In this document: one piece after another, positions 6,730 through 14,199 of the stretch | Layout of the letters: each line of letters begins with the position of its first letter | Position numbering within the stretch: the stretch's first letter is position 1 | Assembly (NCBI GenBank): GCA_002479075.1 | Contig: DLLG01000004.1 | Location: forward strand, 243,932-307,931 | DNA from: Clostridiales bacterium UBA7568 | GTDB taxonomy: Bacteria; Bacillota; Clostridia; Oscillospirales; CAG-272 | Direction of reading: 5' to 3' | Length of the DNA stretch: 64,000 bases | Notes under the pieces: generated by a model | Told to the model about the DNA's origin: nothing | The model's database searches: none | Seen by the model: only the letters and a program-made list of their open reading frames with translations | Translations under genes and position numbers: made by a program

Positions 6730-7857
6730 TTAAAAGTCTGTCTGTATCTGCGAAAGAGCAGAAGGAGCGATTCTTTTATCGAACACCTTGCCCTTCGGCA
6801 CGCCGCGGAAAATATTGCTCATTATGCGCATTTTTCCGCCGTCCGTCGGCTCTGTTATTCTCCAGGCAAAAATATGACTTCCGACAGGCTCCGGAAAAAT
6901 TTCGGACGGGCGGACGCCCCCCTCATACCCTGAGGAGAAGCCCTCTCCGGCACCTTCGCAGACGTTGAACTCAAAGGAGACATTTTTGCCGATTTTATCT
7001 CTTATCTCGTACGCCGCAAGACCGTAGTTATACATAGTGTTGCTGGCGAACTTTATGTTTTCGAAGTCGCCGCAGTCAGAGCCGCCTTGCGTTGTAAAGC
7101 ACGAGTCGTATATTTCGAGAAATTCGCAATTTTCAATCTTACAGTCCTTCGCGCCGTTCCAGAATTCTATGGCGTTGCCGTAACGTATTCTGCGCTCTTT
7201 GTTCCATACGCAGCCGCCGATGAAATCGAAGCGGCAATCCGAAATTTCAATGTCCGTCGGCTTTGTCTGCGCATAGCCGTGAAGTCCGGAACAGAGGAAA
7301 TGCAGACCTTCAAAGCGGACGTGATTTTTTCCGCCGGTAAGACAGCGACGTCCGAAAAGCGCGATTTCGATGTCGCCGAAGGCTACCGCCGGATTTTTCT
7401 CAGAATAAATCAGAAATTCCGAGCTCTGCGGTACGTTATCCTGGCAACCGTAGTCCGAAAACCACCAGTCGCCGCTTGCTTTGAGATCTTTCTTTTCCCA
7501 GACGAGCGTTCCGAAGCCGCGCCCGAGCCCGAAAACGACGTTGCCCGGCTCGCTCGGCAACTGTACCCGCAGGCGGTACACATTCTTTTCCGTCTCCTCC
7601 CAGAACCATTCGGCGGAGCAATTCTTCGAGCCGAAAAACTGCGGGGCGGGACCTTCTCCGTAGGTTTTGAAGGTTATGGGCTTTCCCGGCTCGCCGTCCG
7701 GAGAGAAAATGCCGCATCTGTATTCGCTGCCGCGGCGGAAATATACTGTATCTCCGGCGGAAAGGGAGAGACCTGTGTGCGAGGGAAGAGGGGAGGAGGG
7801 AGATCTGCCGTCGTTGCTTTCAAGGCCGGCAAGTGAATCTATATAGTATTCAGCCAT
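6730..7857 (-). CDS. Right-handed parallel beta-helix protein
   Basis: A 375-residue protein with the hallmarks of a parallel beta-helix. The N-terminal DTVYFRRGSEYRCGIF and GKPITFKTYGEG segments are typical caps. Repeated rungs with stacked Asn, Cys and aromatic residues follow (VRFEGLHFLCSG, IEISDCRFDFIGG, CKIENCEFLEIYDS, IKFASNTMYNYG). Such folds occur in polysaccharide lyases, glycosidases and related surface enzymes. No signal peptide or membrane segment is seen: the protein starts MAEYYIDSLAGLE and lines up with the family start, so it may be cytoplasmic and act on imported oligosaccharides. Catalytic residues could not be assigned. It is a single-gene unit, divergent from the ABC transporter. 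Confidence 0.75.
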   Translation of the reverse strand: MAEYYIDSLAGLESNDGRSPSSPLPSHTGLSLSAGDTVYFRRGSEYRCGIFSPDGEPGKPITFKTYGEGPAPQFFGSKNCSAEWFWEETEKNVYRLRVQLPSEPGNVVFGLGRGFGTLVWEKKDLKASGDWWFSDYGCQDNVPQSSEFLIYSEKNPAVAFGDIEIALFGRRCLTGGKNHVRFEGLHFLCSGLHGYAQTKPTDIEISDCRFDFIGGCVWNKERRIRYGNAIEFWNGAKDCKIENCEFLEIYDSCFTTQGGSDCGDFENIKFASNTMYNYGLAAYEIRDKIGKNVSFEFNVCEGAGEGFSSGYEGGVRPSEIFPEPVGSHIFAWRITEPTDGGKMRIMSNIFRGVPKGKVFDKRIAPSALSQIQTDF

Positions 7858-7947
7858 TTTTCAAGGCTCCTTTTTCGTTTTCTAAAATTGTATCACCCCT
7901 GCGGCGGAGTGTCAAGTGGCCGTTGCGCGGCATTTTTTATAAAACTA

Positions 7948-7976
7948 TTGACACGGATGCGAAATCACGCTATAAT
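7948..7976 (+). promoter_or_regulatory. Consensus sigma-A promoter of the ABC exporter
   Basis: TTGACA (7948-7953), 17-bp spacer, TATAAT (7971-7976). The predicted leader is about 62 nt. Confidence 0.88.
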
Positions 7977-8044
7977 TTGATGCAGAACATATGATATAAA
8001 TCCTCGGCGGAGGTCGGGGAGATATTTTTCGGGAAAGGAAACGT

Positions 8045-8959
8045 ATGGAGAACATAATTGAAATAAATCATCTCTGCAAGTCGTTTGGCGACGTAAAAGC
8101 GGTTTCCGATCTTTCTCTGCGGGTCAAAACCGGCGAGCTTTTTGCGTTTCTTGGCGTGAACGGAGCGGGCAAATCGACGACGATCTCAATAATCTGCGGT
8201 CAGCTCGCAAAGGACGAGGGAGAGGTTTTCGTCTGCGGCGAGAGCATTGACGGAAATATGAAGGAAATAAAAAAGAATATCGGAGTTGTGTTCCAGAATT
8301 CTGCGCTTGATATGGCGCTTTCCGTCAGGGACAATCTCCGCAGTCGCGCCGCGCTTTACGGCATAAGCGGAAAAGAATTTACAAAAAGGCTCTCCGAGCT
8401 TGCCGAACTGCTCGATTTTGAAAAGCTGCTCGGAAGGACTGTCGGAAAGCTGTCCGGCGGGCAGAGAAGAAGAATAGACATTGCCAGAGCCCTTCTTCAC
8501 AGACCGAAGATACTCATTCTCGATGAGCCGACGACGGGTCTTGACCCGCAGACGAGAAAGCTGCTCTGGAATGTTGTTCAGAATCTTCGCAAAACGGATA
8601 ATATGACGGTTTTTCTGACGACTCATTATATGGAGGAAGCAGCCGATGCGGATTACGTCATCATTCTGGACAGCGGAAAAATATCGGCAGAGGGTACTCC
8701 GCTTGAACTGAAAAACAAGTATACCGGCGACTTTATAACGCTCTATAATCCGACAGAGGCTGCGCTTTCGGAGCTCGGACTTCCTTACGAGGCGATAAGG
8801 GACGCGGCGAGAATTGCCGTCAAAAACACGGCTGAGGCGACCGCCCTCATAACAAAACACCCCGAAATATTTACGGATTACGAGATAACCAAGGGCAAAA
8901 TGGACGATGTTTTCCTTGCGGTTACGGGCAAAAAGCTGACGGGAGGTGCAGAAAAATGA
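8045..8959 (+). CDS. ABC transporter ATP-binding protein (ABC-2 type exporter)
   Basis: A 304-residue cytoplasmic ATPase of the DrrA/NatA-like class. Walker A is GVNGAGKST (about 37-45), the signature is LSGGQRRRIDIARALL (about 137), Walker B is ILILDEPTTGLDP, and the switch region is LTTHYMEEA. The C-terminal extension of about 80 residues after EGTPLELKNKY is usual for drug and natural-product exporters. GGAAAGGAAACGT gives the ribosome binding site. It overlaps the permease gene by ATGA, so the two form one transporter. The substrate is unknown; multidrug or lipid export is typical for the class. Confidence 0.92.
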   Translation: MENIIEINHLCKSFGDVKAVSDLSLRVKTGELFAFLGVNGAGKSTTISIICGQLAKDEGEVFVCGESIDGNMKEIKKNIGVVFQNSALDMALSVRDNLRSRAALYGISGKEFTKRLSELAELLDFEKLLGRTVGKLSGGQRRRIDIARALLHRPKILILDEPTTGLDPQTRKLLWNVVQNLRKTDNMTVFLTTHYMEEAADADYVIILDSGKISAEGTPLELKNKYTGDFITLYNPTEAALSELGLPYEAIRDAARIAVKNTAEATALITKHPEIFTDYEITKGKMDDVFLAVTGKKLTGGAEK

Positions 8960-9852
8960 CGGGACTCTGGAGCCTGACGAGGCGAAACGTCAAGCTGTTT
9001 TTCAAGGACAAGGGAATGTTTATTTCGTCGCTTATAACGCCGATCGTGCTCCTTGTGCTTTATGCAACGTTTCTTGCAAACGTATATAGAGAAAGCTTTG
9101 AAACTGCCGTCAAGGGGATGAACATCGATCACGCGATCATCGACGGGACCGTCGGCGGGCAGCTCATATCTTCGCTCCTCGCCGTCTGCTGTGTGACTGT
9201 CGCATTCTGCTCAAACCTGCTTATGATACAGGACAAGACGAGTGGCGCAAGAGCGGATATAACGGTTTCTCCCGTTAAAAAATCGACAATTGCGATAAGC
9301 TATTTCCTCGCCTCCGCCTTTGCAACTCTCATCATCGGCTTTGCGGCTCTCGGCGCGGGACTGCTTTATCTTCTCAAAATGGGCTGGTATATGTCGCTTT
9401 CGGACGTACTGCTGATGGCGCTTGACGTCTTTCTCCTGACGCTCTTCGGAACGGCGCTTTCGTCCTGCGTCAACTTCCCGCTTTCGACAAGCGGTCAGGC
9501 GTCTGCTGTCGGGACGATTGTCAGCGCGGGTTACGGTTTTATATGCGGAGCCTATATGCCGATATCGAGCTTCTCGAGCGGACTTCAGAAGGTCATTTCG
9601 TTTTTGCCCGGAACATACGGAACGAGCCTGCTCCGCAATCACGCCCTGCGCGGCGTATATGCCGAAATGGCGAATATCGGTTTTCCGGCGGAGGTCGTCG
9701 ACAGCATAAAGGACTCAATCGACTGCAATATCTATTTCTTCGGGACGAAGGTATCCGAGACGGCGATGTATGCCGTGCTTGCCGGCGCAATGCTGCTGTT
9801 TGTCGGCGTTTACGTGCTGATGAACGTGCTCAAAAAAGCGAGAAAAAGATAA
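8956..9852 (+). CDS. ABC-2 type transporter permease
   Basis: A 298-residue integral membrane protein and partner of the preceding ATPase. A cytoplasmic N-terminus (TRRNVKLFFKDKGMFISSL) is followed by about six transmembrane helices. Between the first two is an extracytoplasmic loop, and the conserved ABC-2 coupling segment follows (LMIQDKTSGARADITVSPVKK). A reentrant region near GAYMPISSFSSGLQKVISFLPGTYG matches the ABC2_membrane family. Its start overlaps the ATPase stop by 4 nt. Two ATPases plus two permeases would make the exporter. Confidence 0.9.
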   Translation: MTGLWSLTRRNVKLFFKDKGMFISSLITPIVLLVLYATFLANVYRESFETAVKGMNIDHAIIDGTVGGQLISSLLAVCCVTVAFCSNLLMIQDKTSGARADITVSPVKKSTIAISYFLASAFATLIIGFAALGAGLLYLLKMGWYMSLSDVLLMALDVFLLTLFGTALSSCVNFPLSTSGQASAVGTIVSAGYGFICGAYMPISSFSSGLQKVISFLPGTYGTSLLRNHALRGVYAEMANIGFPAEVVDSIKDSIDCNIYFFGTKVSETAMYAVLAGAMLLFVGVYVLMNVLKKARKR

Positions 9853-9858
9853 TTTGGG

Positions 9859-9885
9859 ATGCCCTCGGTTCGGGGGCATTTTTTG
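9859..9885 (+). terminator. Rho-independent terminator of the ABC exporter
   Basis: ATGCCCTCG / CGGGGGCAT stem with a short GTT-type loop, then TTTTTT. Confidence 0.8.
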
Positions 9886-9956
9886 ATGATAGCAAAATAA
9901 GTCGAGAGATATCTTTCTCAAAGGTGTAAAATGCTTTTCGTAAGGAGGCGATGACG

Positions 9957-10838
9957 GTGACGGAAGCTATACTCGCGGTTCAGCGTATGCAGGACTATAT
10001 CAAAGCCAACGCAGAGGAGAAAATAACGCCGAAGGGACTTTCTTCTGTCTCATATTATTCTCCGTGGTATTCATACAGGCTTTTCAAAGCGCTTACCGGG
10101 CTGACTCCGGCAGACTATGTTCGTCGACTGCGGCTTTCGGGAGCGGCGACGAAATTGAAAGCAGGAACTTGCAGAATAATCGACGTTGCGCTTGAAAGCG
10201 GCTATGGAAGCGTCGATGGATTTACAAGAGCGTTTTTTCACGAATTCGGTTGCACACCCCGCGAATATGCCGAAAATCCGATACCGATAACGCTTTTCGT
10301 TCCTTACGGCGTTAAATTCAGAAGTCTGAGAAAGGAGAACTGCAATATGGAAAACGTTAAAAGCGTGTTTGTTTCAAGGATTGAAAAACCGGAAAGAAAG
10401 GCTTTGGTCAAAAGAGGTGTAAAGGCGAAGGAGTATTTTGAATACTGCGGCGAGGTCGGCTGCGACATATGGGGGCTACTGCTCAGTATGGATTCCCTCT
10501 GCGGAGAGCCGGTTTGCCTTTATCTTCCCGAAAAGCTGATAAAGCCGGGAACATCCGAATATGTTCAGGGAGTCGAGGTGCCCGTCGATTACAGCGGCGA
10601 CATTCCCGAAGGGTTCGATATTATCGACCTGCCCGCGGCGGAATACCTGATGTTCACAGGCGAGCCGTTTGAGGAAGAGGATTATTCCGGGGCGATCGCA
10701 CAGGTCAAAGCGGCGATAAAAAAATTCAATCCTGAGAATATCGGTTTTGAATGGGACAGGGAAAATCCCGCAATCCAGCTTGAGCCGATCGGCTCGCGCG
10801 GATATATCGAGCTGCACCCGATAAAGAAAGCAAAATAA
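9957..10838 (+). CDS. AraC-family regulator with GyrI-like effector-binding domain
   Basis: About 293 residues. Residues 1-105 hold the two AraC helix-turn-helix motifs (KGLSSVSYYSPWYSYRLFKA and DVALESGYGSVDGFTRAFFH, then GCTPREY). Residues about 131-293 form a GyrI/SOUL-like small-molecule binding domain, as in Rob and BmrR-type regulators. The start is ambiguous: an ATG lies at 9951, but AGGAGG (9943-9948) is only 2 nt away from it and 8 nt from the GTG at 9957, so GTG is preferred. A second SD, AAAGGAG, precedes an in-frame ATG at 10347, exactly at the start of the effector domain. It probably senses drugs or metabolites and may control the upstream exporter. Confidence 0.88.
   Translation: MTEAILAVQRMQDYIKANAEEKITPKGLSSVSYYSPWYSYRLFKALTGLTPADYVRRLRLSGAATKLKAGTCRIIDVALESGYGSVDGFTRAFFHEFGCTPREYAENPIPITLFVPYGVKFRSLRKENCNMENVKSVFVSRIEKPERKALVKRGVKAKEYFEYCGEVGCDIWGLLLSMDSLCGEPVCLYLPEKLIKPGTSEYVQGVEVPVDYSGDIPEGFDIIDLPAAEYLMFTGEPFEEEDYSGAIAQVKAAIKKFNPENIGFEWDRENPAIQLEPIGSRGYIELHPIKKAK
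10347..10349 (+). promoter_or_regulatory. Internal in-frame start with Shine-Dalgarno in araC-gyrI gene
   Basis: AAAGGAG ending near 10337 lies about 8-9 nt before this ATG. It begins MENVKSVFVS at the domain junction. Initiation here would give a free GyrI-like domain of about 163 residues. The SD-like bases also encode Lys-Glu, so chance cannot be excluded. Confidence 0.45.
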
Positions 10839-10844
10839 AAGAAA

Positions 10845-10880
10845 ACAGCCCCTTCTGCTTGTCTGAGGGGCTGTCCTTTT
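10845..10880 (+). terminator. Rho-independent terminator
   Basis: ACAGCCCCT (10845-10853) / AGGGGCTGT (10866-10874), perfect 9-bp stem, then CCTTTT. It ends the AraC-GyrI gene. Confidence 0.85.
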
Positions 10881-10956
10881 ATGTAAACGGCTTAAAGCGC
10901 GAAAAAATCTGTGCGGACTCAATTTTTTTGAAAAATTCAAAAATTTCAAAAAATCA

Positions 10957-10995
10957 GAACAAAAGTTTGCATTTTTCCGAAAAGTATGATATAAT
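10957..10995 (+). promoter_or_regulatory. lexA promoter with overlapping SOS-box-like site
   Basis: TTGCAT (10967-10972), 17-bp spacer and TATAAT (10990-10995) form the promoter. GAAC-AAAA-GTTT at 10957-10968 matches the Gram-positive LexA box core GAACN4GTTC at 7 of 8 positions and overlaps the -35. LexA autoregulation is therefore likely. Confidence 0.65.
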
Positions 10996-11039
10996 ATAAG
11001 GACACATCGGATAAAACGTATTTGACGGGGAGAGGAAAA

Positions 11040-11654
11040 ATGGAAAAGCTGACCGAAAGAGAACGAAGAGTTTATGATTTCATATGCGAGACTATGGAGA
11101 AAAACGGATATTCGCCGTCTGTCAGGGATATAAAATCCGCTCTCGGCATAAAGAGTACGGCAACGGTTCATTCGTACCTCGAGCGCCTTGAAAGAAAGGG
11201 ATATATTCTCAAGGAGCAGGGCAAGAGCAGGACGCTACGGCTCGGAGGAGAGGGAGAGAAAACGTTGCAAACGGTTACCCGGGTTCCCGTTCTCGGACAG
11301 GTCGCGGCGGGGCTTCCGATCCTCGCAGAGCAGAATCTGGACGGGTTCATCGATTTCTGTCCTCCGGCAAAGGCGGGCTCCGTCGGTGAGCTTTTTGCGC
11401 TTGCCGTAAAGGGCGAGAGTATGATAGAGGCGGGAATTTTTGACGGAGACTACGTTATCGTCAACCGCACAAGCTATGTTGAAAGCGGAGATATAGCCGT
11501 CGTGCTCATAGGCGAGGAGGCGACCGTCAAGACGTTTTATAAAGAAAACGGTGTTTTCAGGCTTCAACCGGAAAACAAAACGATGAAGCCGATAATTGCC
11601 AAAGAGGTATACATTCTCGGAAAGGTTATCGCAAATGTGCGCTATTATGAGTAA
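11040..11654 (+). CDS. lexA: LexA repressor
   Basis: A 204-residue SOS repressor of DNA repair genes. The N-terminal winged helix (residues 1-65) includes PSVRDIKSALGIKSTATVHSYLERLERKGYI. The C-terminal S24-type autoproteolysis domain has the Ala90-Gly91 cleavage bond (QVAAGLP), nucleophile Ser127 (KGESMIEAG) and Lys164 (ATVKTFY). RecA-stimulated self-cleavage would relieve repression. The ATG at MEKLTERERR fits the family start, with GGGGAGAGG upstream; a slightly longer in-frame start exists but lacks support. Its 3' end overlaps the next gene by 8 nt. Confidence 0.97.
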   Translation: MEKLTERERRVYDFICETMEKNGYSPSVRDIKSALGIKSTATVHSYLERLERKGYILKEQGKSRTLRLGGEGEKTLQTVTRVPVLGQVAAGLPILAEQNLDGFIDFCPPAKAGSVGELFALAVKGESMIEAGIFDGDYVIVNRTSYVESGDIAVVLIGEEATVKTFYKENGVFRLQPENKTMKPIIAKEVYILGKVIANVRYYE

Positions 11655-12489
11655 GCTGAAGAACAAATTTTATGCGTCGACGGGGACTCTCGTCGGCAGA
11701 GAAAACAATTTTGATTATAACGTCATCATCGAAAACGCAAAGGACATAAAGTCGGACGGCATTGAGTTTATGATGCTGCGCGTCTGGTATGACAAGCTTG
11801 ACGAGATTGCAAAAGCGCTTGCCGACGCCGGCGTTTATACGCCCGTTATGCATTTTGATAAGGATATAGGCGTTATGCTTGCGGAGGGCGACCCGAAGAC
11901 AAACGAAAAAGCGCTTGCGCTCTTCTCCGAAAACGCAAGAATGGCAAAGATGATCGGAGCGGGGAAGGCTGTTTTCCATTTATGGGGAGGGCAGAAATCG
12001 GACGGCGCTGTTGACGGGGCGATTGAGCTTTTGCCGCAGATGAAGGAAATATGCGAGGCGGCGGGAACGGAGCTTCTGATTGAAAACATCCCCTGCGTCT
12101 ACAACGACCCGCTATCCGTCTGGGAGAAGATATATTCGAGGATTCCCGATATGGGCTTTATTTTCGATACGCGCTTCGGCAAGTTTCACGAGCAGTATAT
12201 GGATATTTTCGCAAGCCCCGTATGGAAGAACGTAAAGCATATGCACGCAAGCTCCTTCAACGGCGCAAAGAACGAATGGGGGCTTATCCGCCCGATCCTC
12301 CAGCCCGGCGAGGGCAAGGTCGATTTTGACCATATCATATCAAATATGCCGCATTACGAAGGAAGCGTCACGCTCGAATCGCCCGTTATTGCGGAGGACG
12401 GAAGCGTCGATATCGCAACTGTCAATCGCTCCCTTGATTTTCTGCGTGAGAGATTTGAAAAATACCGTCCGGATGAAAAACCGGTTTGA
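11647..12489 (+). CDS. TIM-barrel protein, sugar isomerase / AP endonuclease 2 family
   Basis: A 280-residue member of the xylose isomerase-like TIM barrel (AP endonuclease family 2) group. Likely metal ligands lie on successive strands: Glu in LLIENIPC, Asp and His in FIFDTRFGKFHEQ, His in VKHMHASS and Glu in SVTLESPV. Most such proteins are sugar-phosphate isomerases or epimerases; a minority are endonuclease IV-type repair enzymes. It lacks the full nine-ligand endonuclease IV pattern as far as I can judge, so the substrate is open. The ATG lies within the lexA 3' end with no SD of its own, so it is translated by coupling to lexA and should be SOS-responsive. Confidence 0.82.
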   Translation: MSKLKNKFYASTGTLVGRENNFDYNVIIENAKDIKSDGIEFMMLRVWYDKLDEIAKALADAGVYTPVMHFDKDIGVMLAEGDPKTNEKALALFSENARMAKMIGAGKAVFHLWGGQKSDGAVDGAIELLPQMKEICEAAGTELLIENIPCVYNDPLSVWEKIYSRIPDMGFIFDTRFGKFHEQYMDIFASPVWKNVKHMHASSFNGAKNEWGLIRPILQPGEGKVDFDHIISNMPHYEGSVTLESPVIAEDGSVDIATVNRSLDFLRERFEKYRPDEKPV

Positions 12490-12510
12490 ACAAACTGAAA
12501 ACTTTCTTTG

Positions 12511-12546
12511 AAGTCGGTTGCGAACGGCGCCGACTTATGCTATCAT
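12511..12546 (+). promoter_or_regulatory. Promoter of the FKBP lipoprotein with inverted repeat
   Basis: TTGCGA (12518-12523), 17-bp spacer, TATCAT (12541-12546) with an extended TGC. An inverted repeat AAGTCGG (12511-12517) / CCGACTT (12530-12536) brackets the -35 and could be an operator. Confidence 0.6.
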
Positions 12547-12573
12547 TAAAAAAACAAATCGAAAGAGATAAAA

Positions 12574-14022
12574 ATGAAAAGAACGATCTGCTTTATTTTG
12601 CTTATGGCAATAACTGCCGCCCTGCTTTGCGGTTGCGGTTTCAATTATGACAAAGAGGACCTTTCAAAATACGTAGACCTTGCGGATTACGGTTCCTTTA
12701 CCTTCGCGGAATTTGAAAAGAGATACGAGGAATATCGCAAGGCGCTGGCGGAGGATATAAAAAAGGACGATTCGTCATTCGTCATCGACGACGGATTTTC
12801 CGTTGATATTTCCGTCACGGCGGAGATTATTTCAGAGGTTGTCTCCGATGACGGCGCAACGACGACTGTTTCCTACAAGCGCTACGAAAAATGGTGCGTT
12901 GACGGGGATGAAAAATGCCTCGAGGGCTACTGCATCGGTAAAATCGCCGCAAACGAAAAGTTTGACGCAGGCTTGCATTATAACGTAAAGGACGTTTCCG
13001 AGAGCTACGAAAGCGAGCGCGAGGTTACCCTTGACAAGGCGTTTTCGTTTGTTATGGAAATTCCCTCGTCATATGAGGACGGCGAGGTTGCAGGAAAGAA
13101 ACTCAGGTTTACGGTTACCGTGCTCGATGTGCTCCCCGGAATGACGGAGACGGACATATATTCGGAGCTTACGGCGTTTTTCGGCAAGTGCGGACTGGAA
13201 AAGAGCAAAGCCGAGCGCGGTGACTGGATGGTTTTTGATTTCAAGGGTACGATAGACGGAAAGGAATTCAACGGCGGCACGGGCGAGGATTATAAGGTCC
13301 GTCTCGGCGCGGGATACCTCTTTGACAGCTTTGAGGAAGGACTCCTCGACCACGGAGCGGGCGACGAATTCAAGATCGAAGTAACGTTCCCGGCAGATTA
13401 CGACGACAGCTCGGTCGCAGGGAAGAAAACGGAATTTTCGATAAAGGTCAGGGATGTGTACAACACGGACGAGACTGTCAGAAAAAATACGGAATTTGCG
13501 GATTACTATGAGCTCAAAAACGCGCTTCGCGTCATAAGCTATATGAAGAGCAAAATGATGGACGCGGTAGTTGAAAAGTCTGTTGTGAAGGAATATCCGA
13601 AGTCGCTTATGACGCAGTACGAAAAGCTCTATGAGGATGATGTTGCGGCAGCGGTCTCGGATGCTATGAAGAAATACGGCGTCTCCGAGGACGAAGCCAA
13701 AAAGATGGTATACGGCAGCTCTGCGGCGGCAGACGAATACGTTAAGACCAATGCGGAAAATACGGCAAAGGAAGCACTCGTAACGCACGCCGTCAAAAAG
13801 TCGCTAGGCATAAAATATACAAACAGCGACTACAAAGAGGACCTGAAAAATCTTCAGCTCTATCTCCTTTATTACGGAGGCTATAACATAACGACAAGCG
13901 AGCTCGAAGGGCTTTATACAAAGGACGCTCTGAAGATACAGTTCCTGTATCAGACCTGCAACGAAAAGCTCTGTGAGACCGCATTGCCGAAGGATACACC
14001 GGAGATACCGGGGGTGCAATAA
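12574..14022 (+). CDS. Lipoprotein FKBP-type peptidyl-prolyl isomerase, trigger-factor-like
   Basis: A 482-residue surface lipoprotein (lipobox LLCGC, Cys at about 21). A first beta-rich region (about 60-200) looks like a degenerate FKBP copy. The recognisable FKBP/trigger-factor PPIase domain lies at about 216-300 (GDWMVFDFKGTIDGKEFNGG, LGAGYLFDSFEEGL, FKIEVTFPADYDD). The C-terminal 170 residues are helical and resemble the chaperone arm of trigger factor/SurA proteins. It probably assists folding of secreted proteins outside the membrane. It is monocistronic, with its own promoter and a strong terminator. The domain order is that of trigger factor moved to the cell surface. Confidence 0.85.
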   Translation: MKRTICFILLMAITAALLCGCGFNYDKEDLSKYVDLADYGSFTFAEFEKRYEEYRKALAEDIKKDDSSFVIDDGFSVDISVTAEIISEVVSDDGATTTVSYKRYEKWCVDGDEKCLEGYCIGKIAANEKFDAGLHYNVKDVSESYESEREVTLDKAFSFVMEIPSSYEDGEVAGKKLRFTVTVLDVLPGMTETDIYSELTAFFGKCGLEKSKAERGDWMVFDFKGTIDGKEFNGGTGEDYKVRLGAGYLFDSFEEGLLDHGAGDEFKIEVTFPADYDDSSVAGKKTEFSIKVRDVYNTDETVRKNTEFADYYELKNALRVISYMKSKMMDAVVEKSVVKEYPKSLMTQYEKLYEDDVAAAVSDAMKKYGVSEDEAKKMVYGSSAAADEYVKTNAENTAKEALVTHAVKKSLGIKYTNSDYKEDLKNLQLYLLYYGGYNITTSELEGLYTKDALKIQFLYQTCNEKLCETALPKDTPEIPGVQ

Positions 14023-14035
14023 AAAACGAGATAAA

Positions 14036-14069
14036 AAGTGCTGCGGAGGGCTCCGCGGCACTTTTTTGT
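14036..14069 (+). terminator. Rho-independent terminator
   Basis: AAGTGCTGCGGAG / CTCCGCGGCACTT, 13-bp stem with one G-U pair and a GG loop, then TTTTTT. Confidence 0.9.
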
Positions 14070-14098
14070 TTCAAAAACGTTAATTTTTGATAAATGTG

Positions 14099-14127
14099 TG
14101 GAAATCGCAGAAAGTGTATGATATAAT
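14099..14127 (+). promoter_or_regulatory. lon promoter
   Basis: TGGAAA (14099-14104), 17-bp spacer, TATAAT (14122-14127). No CtsR or CIRCE heat-shock operator is visible nearby. Confidence 0.6.
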
Positions 14128-14199
14128 ATAACTCAAAACTATAATAGGATAATATGCGCCGCGGTTGCGGAGAATAAAATACAGAAAAAGGACATCAGA

